Source: an uncultured Clostridium sp. (lineage in GTDB: Bacteria > Bacillota > Clostridia > TANB77 > CAG-508). Taken from it: a stretch of 27,160 nt of DNA. The stretch is taken from positions 1 through 27,160 of the forward strand of contig CAMMEP010000011.1 in assembly GCA_946495905.1 (NCBI GenBank). The letters are read 5' to 3'. Below the pieces are notes generated by a model. That model saw only the letters and a program-made list of their open reading frames with translations, was not told the DNA's origin and ran no database searches. Position 1 is the first letter of the stretch, and each line of letters begins with the position of its first letter. This document shows positions 22,077-27,160 of this stretch, piece by piece. The translations under genes were made by a program, and so were the position numbers.

Positions 22077-24262
22077 TAAATTTTCATACTTAATTTTACT
22101 TTTTGTCTCTCTGTATCTATTCCAATTACTTTTACTTTAACAATGTCTCCTACTGAAACAACATCTGAAGGATTTCTTACGTAACTATTACTCATTTCAG
22201 AAATGTGTACTAATCCATCATGCTTTACACCAACATCTACAAATGCACCAAAATCTGTTACATTTCTTACTGTTCCAGTTAAAATTTGACCTTCTCTTAA
22301 GTCTTCAAATTTTAGTACATCTGCTCTTAATACTGGCTTTGGCATTTCTTCTCTTGGGTCTCTTCCTGGCTTTGAAAGTTCCTCAATAATATCTTTTAAT
22401 GTCATCTCCCCTACTTCTAGTTCTTTTGCCGTATTTGGAATATTTATTTCTGCTAATTTTGCTTTTATTTCTTTTAGTTTATCTTTATCTGTTAAATCTT
22501 CTTTTTGATATCCTATTTTATTTAATAACTTTTCTGCAATTTCATAACTTTCTGGATGAACCGCTGTTACTTCTAGTGGATTCTTTCCATCGAGGATACG
22601 AATAAATCCTGCACATTGTTCAAAGGCTGCTTTTCCAAGCTTAGGTACTTTTAATAATTCTTTTCTCTCTTTTATTTTGCCATTTTCATCTCTATATTTT
22701 ACAATATTATTTGCAATTGTTTTATTAATTCCAGAAATATATTGTAATAGAGATGGTGTTGCTGTGTTGACATCTACTCCAACTTTATTTACGGCATCTT
22801 CTACTACTCCTGTTAAGCTTTCGGAAAGTTTCTTTTGGTCTACATCATGTTGATATTGTCCTACGCCAATGGATTTTGGGTCTATTTTTACAAGTTCTGC
22901 TAATGGATCTTGTAATCTTCTTGCAATGGAAATAGCTCCTCTTAACGAAACATTGATATCTGGGTATTCTTCTGTTGCAAGTTTTGATGCAGAATACACC
23001 GATGCTCCTGCTTCTGATACAATTGCATAATGTACGTCTTTTCCTAATTCTTCTTTTGCTCTTTTTATAACATCTGCTACAAATATTTCCGACTCTCTTG
23101 ATGCTGTTCCATTTCCTATTGCAAACATATTGACATCATATTTTTTTATTAAATTAAGTAACGTTTTTGCAGAATTTTCTACATCATTTTGTGGCTCTGT
23201 TGGATAAATAGTTGTTGTATCCAATACTTTTCCTGTTTCATCAATAACGGCTATTTTGCATCCTGTTCTATAAGCTGGGTCAAAACCAATTACGGTTAAA
23301 TTTTTAATTGGAGCTCCTAATAGTAATTGTTTCGCATTTTTTCCAAATACTTTTATGGCTTTTTCTTCTGCTTTTTCTGTTAAATCAGAACGTATTTCTC
23401 TATCAATGGATGGTTCTATTAACCTTTTCCAGCTATCTGCTATTGTATTTACAAGATATTCCTCAAACTGTGTATGTCCAACTATTATATCACGCTCGAT
23501 ATAGGCTAAAATCTTATCCTCAGGCTTGTCTATTTTTACCTTTAAAAACTCTTCTTTTTCTCCTCTATTAATAGCTAAGATTCTATGGCTTGGAAGTCTA
23601 TTTACACTTTCGTTAAAATCATAATACATATCATAACTTGATTTTTCTTCTGGTTTGGTAGCTTTAACATTAATAACTGCTTCTCGATAACAAATTCCTT
23701 TTATTTTCTTTCTATATTTTGGATTATCTGATATATTTTCAGCAATGATATCTAATGCTCCTTGAATAGCTTCTTCTACATTTGCAACGATTTTATCTTT
23801 TGGAGCGTCCTTTTCCACAGTATCCACATTTACAAATGCTTTTGCTATTTCTTCCATTGGTTTTGTCTCTTTTTGCTCCATAATAATATTTGCCAATGGT
23901 TCTAATCCCTTTGCTTTTGCTACTGTTGCTCTTGTTTTCTTTTTTGGTTTATATGGTCTGTAAATATCTTCTACCTCTGCAAGTGTTTTAGCTTCCTCAA
24001 TGGATTTTGTTATTTCTTCTGTTAGCTTACCTTGCTCTTCAATTGATTTTAAAACTTCTTCTTTTCTTTTTTCTAAATTTCTTAAATAATTAAGTCTTTC
24101 TCCTAAATCTCTTAATATTTCATCAGAAAGTCCTCCTGTCACTTCTTTTCGATAACGTGCAATAAAAGGAATAGTATTCCCTTCATCAATTAGCTTTATT
24201 GCTGCATCTACTTGGCTTTCTTTTACATTTAATTCCTCTGCAATAATTTTTGAAATTTCCAT
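22076..24262 (-). CDS. tex: Tex family S1 RNA-binding transcription factor
   Basis: A 728-aa Tex protein, a conserved nucleic-acid-binding factor linked to transcription and RNA handling. The helical N-terminus includes the family block IPFIARYRKEVTGGLSDEIL (31-50). A YqgF/RNase H-like domain begins near 322 with VIGFDPAYRTGCKIA. The helix-hairpin-helix region lies near 480-570 (SLLQYISGINKTIANNIV). The C-terminal S1 domain is 658-728 (DFGAFVDVGVKHDGLVHISEMS). The length is normal and no key block is missing. It follows a GNAT gene by 17 bases on the same strand and is probably co-transcribed. The ribosome binding site is GAAAGGAAAG. Its stop codon abuts the 30-bp hairpin. Confidence 0.96.
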   Translation of the reverse strand: MEISKIIAEELNVKESQVDAAIKLIDEGNTIPFIARYRKEVTGGLSDEILRDLGERLNYLRNLEKRKEEVLKSIEEQGKLTEEITKSIEEAKTLAEVEDIYRPYKPKKKTRATVAKAKGLEPLANIIMEQKETKPMEEIAKAFVNVDTVEKDAPKDKIVANVEEAIQGALDIIAENISDNPKYRKKIKGICYREAVINVKATKPEEKSSYDMYYDFNESVNRLPSHRILAINRGEKEEFLKVKIDKPEDKILAYIERDIIVGHTQFEEYLVNTIADSWKRLIEPSIDREIRSDLTEKAEEKAIKVFGKNAKQLLLGAPIKNLTVIGFDPAYRTGCKIAVIDETGKVLDTTTIYPTEPQNDVENSAKTLLNLIKKYDVNMFAIGNGTASRESEIFVADVIKRAKEELGKDVHYAIVSEAGASVYSASKLATEEYPDINVSLRGAISIARRLQDPLAELVKIDPKSIGVGQYQHDVDQKKLSESLTGVVEDAVNKVGVDVNTATPSLLQYISGINKTIANNIVKYRDENGKIKERKELLKVPKLGKAAFEQCAGFIRILDGKNPLEVTAVHPESYEIAEKLLNKIGYQKEDLTDKDKLKEIKAKLAEINIPNTAKELEVGEMTLKDIIEELSKPGRDPREEMPKPVLRADVLKFEDLREGQILTGTVRNVTDFGAFVDVGVKHDGLVHISEMSNSYVRNPSDVVSVGDIVKVKVIGIDTERQKVKLSMKI

Positions 24263-24279
24263 TTTTCTTTCCTTTCTTT

Positions 24280-24843
24280 TTAGTTTAATACAATCTTTAA
24301 TTTATTCATATCTAAATGAATGCTGTCATATATTTTTTCCATTATTTCTTTTATATCATTATTTGTATATGTATTTTCTTTATTTGGTATATAAGTTAAT
24401 ATATCATAACTTACTCCATATAGTATATATTCCATATTTTCAACTTGGCAAAATTCACTTCTTAAATAATAATTTTTTCTTTTCTTTATAATGTTAAGTT
24501 CTTCTTCGCTATTAGCTCTATTATCTGCTTCCACTTCTACAATCAGCATATTTTTATCTTTTAAAAATTCTTTTATATCTTCTAAAAATATTTTTCCTAT
24601 ACCCTTGCTTCTAAATTCTTTTATTACAGCTAAATGTGTAATTAGAACATTATTTTCATTTTCTATAATAATAAAATATGCTACTTCTTGATTATCTTTT
24701 TTATATAAATATATAGTATGCATCTTCTCTTCTGTAAGCTCTATAAATCTATCATAATCTGGAAGCTCATCTGCTGGAAAATCAAATTCCATATGTTTTT
24801 TATAAAGTGCTTTTGCTTCTTCTAAATTTGCTTTAACAATCAT
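24280..24843 (-). CDS. GNAT family N-acetyltransferase
   Basis: A 187-aa protein with an N-terminal GNAT fold: the beta4 strand LITHLAVIKEF leads into FRSKGIGKIFLEDI (about residues 77-90, R-x-x-G-x-G acetyl-CoA loop). Residues 130-187 form a less typical tail containing YGVSYDILTYIP. The acceptor is unknown. The start is uncertain: the only strong SD (AAGGAGAAGG) lies about 24 bases before this ATG, and a palindrome GGTATATAATATATACC lies between. That stretch contains TATAAT, so a near-leaderless transcript is an alternative. It precedes tex by 17 bases. Confidence 0.82.
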   Translation of the reverse strand: MIVKANLEEAKALYKKHMEFDFPADELPDYDRFIELTEEKMHTIYLYKKDNQEVAYFIIIENENNVLITHLAVIKEFRSKGIGKIFLEDIKEFLKDKNMLIVEVEADNRANSEEELNIIKKRKNYYLRSEFCQVENMEYILYGVSYDILTYIPNKENTYTNNDIKEIMEKIYDSIHLDMNKLKIVLN

Positions 24844-24963
24844 AATATTATGGTATATATTATATACCTTCTCCTTTCTATAAAATACTATAAACTTTTC
24901 CTAAAAGCTTTAAGCCATTTTATTATATCACTACTTTAATTCTTTTGGCAAACACTATTTTAG

Positions 24964-24992
24964 TTGTTTTTTGTCGAAAAATATTATATAAT
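24964..24992 (+). promoter_or_regulatory. Sigma-A promoter for the DUF4352-like gene
   Basis: TTGTTT (24964-24969), a 17-base spacer and TATAAT (24987-24992), with the start codon about 30 bases downstream at 25026. It shares the divergent region with the GNAT-tex unit. Confidence 0.65.
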
Positions 24993-25025
24993 AAAATTAG
25001 TTTTAAAATAAAAGGAGGAATTTTT

Positions 25026-25712
25026 ATGGGAATCGCTTCATTTGTTGTAGGATTAATTTGTTTAATACTATCACCATTTTTAAGTGTATTTTTGGTATTA
25101 CCTTCTCTATTAGCTTTGGTGTTAGGTATTATCGATTGTGTAATAAAATCAAAAAAGAAAGAATCTAAAGGTTTAGCTATAGCTGGAATTGTACTATCAA
25201 TTATCGCTTTAATTGTCTGCATTTTAATTATAGTACTAGCTGTATATGTTTTTAATACTGCTTCTGATTCTATACTAAACGGTTTTAATACTTTTAGTAA
25301 CGAAATTACCAGTGAAATAGAACAAGAAGATATTACTTGTAAAGTTGGAGAGTCTGCTACTATAAATGATATTAAAGTAACACTTAAGTCTGTGGACAAT
25401 GATTTTGACGATTATTACGATTATGCAAGTATTGAAGATGGTTATAAAGTAATAAAGGCAGATTTTGAATTCGAAAACTTAAAAGATTACACAACTTATG
25501 TATATGATTCTGATTTTAGATGTTATGCTGACCAATTCTTATGTGATGATTTTATTTATGTAGAAGATAGCTATTTTTCTGAAACAATTGACTCTGGAAG
25601 AAAAGCAGCTGCCTCTGTTTATTATGAAGTTCCAGAAGATGCTGATACAATTGAAATTGAATTCCAACCATCTGCATGGTACACTTCCAAAGTTATTTTT
25701 ACAATAGATTAA
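25026..25712 (+). CDS. Membrane protein with DUF4190-like N-terminus and DUF4352-like domain
   Basis: A 228-aa protein. The ATG at 25026 is chosen over an in-frame ATG at 24945 because AAAGGAGG lies just upstream of 25026 and the promoter lies between the two. Two transmembrane segments (about 4-33 and 48-76) flank a basic cytoplasmic loop (KSKKKESKG), with the repeated GLAIAGIVLSIIALI pattern of DUF4190 proteins. The extracytoplasmic part from about 100 matches the layout of DUF4352 (telokin-like immunoglobulin fold): KVGESATINDIKVTLKSV, then YKVIKADFEFENL and a final strand pair ending in KVIFTID. It contains two cysteines (FRCYADQFLCDDF) that could form a disulfide. The role is unknown; such proteins are common surface proteins of Firmicutes. 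It is monocistronic with a terminator. Confidence 0.85.
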   Translation: MGIASFVVGLICLILSPFLSVFLVLPSLLALVLGIIDCVIKSKKKESKGLAIAGIVLSIIALIVCILIIVLAVYVFNTASDSILNGFNTFSNEITSEIEQEDITCKVGESATINDIKVTLKSVDNDFDDYYDYASIEDGYKVIKADFEFENLKDYTTYVYDSDFRCYADQFLCDDFIYVEDSYFSETIDSGRKAAASVYYEVPEDADTIEIEFQPSAWYTSKVIFTID

Positions 25713-25716
25713 AAAA

Positions 25717-25758
25717 AGCGCAATTGGGGACTCACTCCTATTGCGCTGAATTTTTTTA
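25717..25758 (+). terminator. Terminator carrying a REP-like motif
   Basis: AGCGCAAT (25717-25724) pairs perfectly with ATTGCGCT (25740-25747), followed by GAATTTTTTT. The left arm and loop contain GCAATTGGGGAC, the core of the REP-like family. It starts 4 bases after the stop codon of the DUF4352-like gene. Confidence 0.8.
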
Positions 25759-25795
25759 TAATAAATTTATGTGTTTCTTTATTTTGATGAATTGC

Positions 25796-27160
25796 TTATT
25801 CTATTCCTAAATACTCATTATATGTTACTTCTCTATCAATTAATTTATCTTTCTTAATATCAATTATCCTATTTGCTACTGTTTGTGTTAATTGATGATC
25901 ATGTGATGTAAATAAAATAATACCTTTATATTTTTCCATTCCCTCATTTAGTGCTGTTATGCTTTCCATATCCAAATGGTTTGTTGGCTCATCAAATATT
26001 AATAAATTTGCACCAGAAAGCATCATTTTTGAAAGTACGCATCTTACTTTTTCTCCTCCAGATAACACATTTACTTTTTTAAGTGCTTCTTCTCCGGAAA
26101 ATAGCATTCTTCCTAAAAAGCTTCTTACATAAGTTTCATCTGGATCTTTTGAATATTGTCTTAACCAGTCTGTTATAGATAAATCAGATTCAAACAAATA
26201 GTTATTATCTTTTGGGAAATAATTTGTTGTAATTGTTGTTCCATAGCTTATCTCCCCTGCATCTGGTTCTAATTCTCCTGCAAGAATTTGAAATAATACT
26301 GTTTTTGCATTTTCATTATCTGCTAAAAAGGCTATTTTATCATTTGGTTTTACTGTAAATGATATATTATCTAAAATCTTCTCTCCATTAATTGTTTTTG
26401 ATAAATTCTTTACTTCTAGTATTTCTTTTCCTGGTTCTCTATCTGGTTTAAAATCTACATATGGATATTTCCTATTAGATGGCTTAATTTCATCTAATTC
26501 AATCTTTTCTAGGGATTTCTTTCTTGATGTAGCTTGTTTTGATTTAGAAGCATTGGCACTAAATCTAGCAATAAATTCTTGAAGTTCCTTAATTTTTTCT
26601 TCTTTCTTTTTATTTGCTTCTTTCATTTGCTTTAATGCAAGCTGGCTAGATTCATACCAGAAATCATAGTTTCCTGGATATACTTTTATTTTTCCAAAGT
26701 CAACATCTGCAATATGTGTACAAACCTTATTCAAAAAGTATCTATCATGTGATACTACAATTACTGTATTTTCAAAGTTAATTAAAAATTCTTCAAGCCA
26801 ATTAATACTTTTTAAATCCAAATCATTTGTAGGCTCATCTAAAAGCAATATATCTGGATTTCCAAATAAAGCTTGTGCTAAAAGTACTTTTACTTTTTCC
26901 TTTGGCTCTATTTCACTCATTAATTTATAGTGTTTCTCTGGCTCTATTCCTAAATCGTTTAAAAGTACTGCACCATCTGCTTCTGCATTCCATCCATCAA
27001 GTTCTGCAAATCTTTCTTCTAATTTTGCAGCTTTCATTCCATCTTCTTCTGAGAAATCAGGTTTAGCATATATTGCTTCTTTTTCTTTCATGATACTATA
27101 TAATTCTTGGTTTCCCATTATTACAGTATCCATTACTGTATATTCTTCAAAAGCAAAGTG
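25796..27160 (-). CDS. ABC-F ATPase, YbiT/YkpA type, 5' end outside the window
   Basis: The last 454 residues of a soluble ABC-F protein; the frame stays open to base 27160 with HFAFEEYTV before the first visible Met, so the true start lies beyond the window. The first nucleotide-binding domain shows EKVKVLLAQALFGNPD, Walker B ILLLDEPTNDLD and the His switch VSHDRYF. The interdomain linker (KQMKEANKKKEEKIKELQ to KSLEKIELDEI) is the P-site-tRNA-interacting arm of ABC-F factors. The second domain has signature LSGGEKVR, LLIFDEPTNHLD and TSHDHQ. Its Walker A region reads ADNENAKT without the usual glycines, possibly a trait of this subfamily. No transmembrane segments are present. The role is probably ribosome-associated translation, not transport. 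An antibiotic-resistance role is not indicated. Confidence 0.93.
   Translation of the reverse strand, partial: HFAFEEYTVMDTVIMGNQELYSIMKEKEAIYAKPDFSEEDGMKAAKLEERFAELDGWNAEADGAVLLNDLGIEPEKHYKLMSEIEPKEKVKVLLAQALFGNPDILLLDEPTNDLDLKSINWLEEFLINFENTVIVVSHDRYFLNKVCTHIADVDFGKIKVYPGNYDFWYESSQLALKQMKEANKKKEEKIKELQEFIARFSANASKSKQATSRKKSLEKIELDEIKPSNRKYPYVDFKPDREPGKEILEVKNLSKTINGEKILDNISFTVKPNDKIAFLADNENAKTVLFQILAGELEPDAGEISYGTTITTNYFPKDNNYLFESDLSITDWLRQYSKDPDETYVRSFLGRMLFSGEEALKKVNVLSGGEKVRCVLSKMMLSGANLLIFDEPTNHLDMESITALNEGMEKYKGIILFTSHDHQLTQTVANRIIDIKKDKLIDREVTYNEYLGIE

Noticed and set aside
24923..25399. 158-codon minus-strand frame opposite the DUF4352-like gene
   Set aside because: It is antisense to a gene with clear domains, promoter and ribosome site, and has no recognisable features of its own.
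25796..27160. ABC-F antibiotic-resistance gene
   Set aside because: The sequence pattern fits the housekeeping YbiT/YkpA group; no resistance-type extended linker or resistance context is seen.

Overview
The window is a low-GC, AT-rich bacterial chromosome segment. It has strong AGGAGG-type ribosome binding sites, sigma-A-like promoters and Rho-independent terminators, and reads with the standard bacterial code. The gene content (HTH/DUF2975 pair, FolC, Tex, YbiT/YkpA-type ABC-F, HD-GYP regulator, membrane-anchored HtrA) points to a Firmicute, most likely an anaerobic, gut-type Clostridia relative. I cannot name the genus from sequence alone.

Layout. 1-55 is the 3' part of a tRNA-Arg(ACG). 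240-763 holds two small unknown genes and a terminator. 816-1180 has no gene but may hold a short ncRNA. 1181-1951 is a secreted-type non-specific nuclease; 1999-2691 (minus) is an unknown coiled-coil protein. From 3206 to 13875 everything is on the minus strand: FAD/Rieske oxidoreductase, HTH regulator, DUF2975 membrane protein, DUF4173-like membrane protein, FolC, two coupled GNAT acetyltransferases, an HtrA-like protease, an anchored extracytoplasmic protein and a long-chain acyl-CoA synthetase. 14184-22004 is a plus-strand block: a single-module NRPS (C-A-T-R), a multi-pass sensor histidine kinase, and a REC/HD-GYP response regulator broken by a one-base frameshift. 22076-24843 (minus) is tex preceded by a GNAT gene, 25026-25712 (plus) is a DUF4190/DUF4352-like membrane protein, and 25796-27160 (minus) is an ABC-F ATPase running off the window.

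The most distinctive biosynthetic feature is the C-A-T-R NRPS, divergent from the acyl-CoA synthetase. Known domain chemistry suggests an acyl donor condensed with one amino acid and released reductively, giving an N-acyl amino aldehyde or alcohol. The A-domain pocket, read by hand, looks aromatic (tyrosine-like). The kinase and HD-GYP regulator follow on the same strand.

The most unusual non-coding feature is a set of large quasi-palindromic elements: two families with two copies each, plus one singleton. The copies share conserved internal strands. Their long stems differ in sequence between copies yet are nearly perfectly self-complementary within each copy. Most begin within a few bases of a stop codon. 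REP-like GGGGAC(A/G)GG palindromes occur at four further loci, again mostly at gene ends. I do not recognise the two-copy families, and they are my best candidate for something undescribed.
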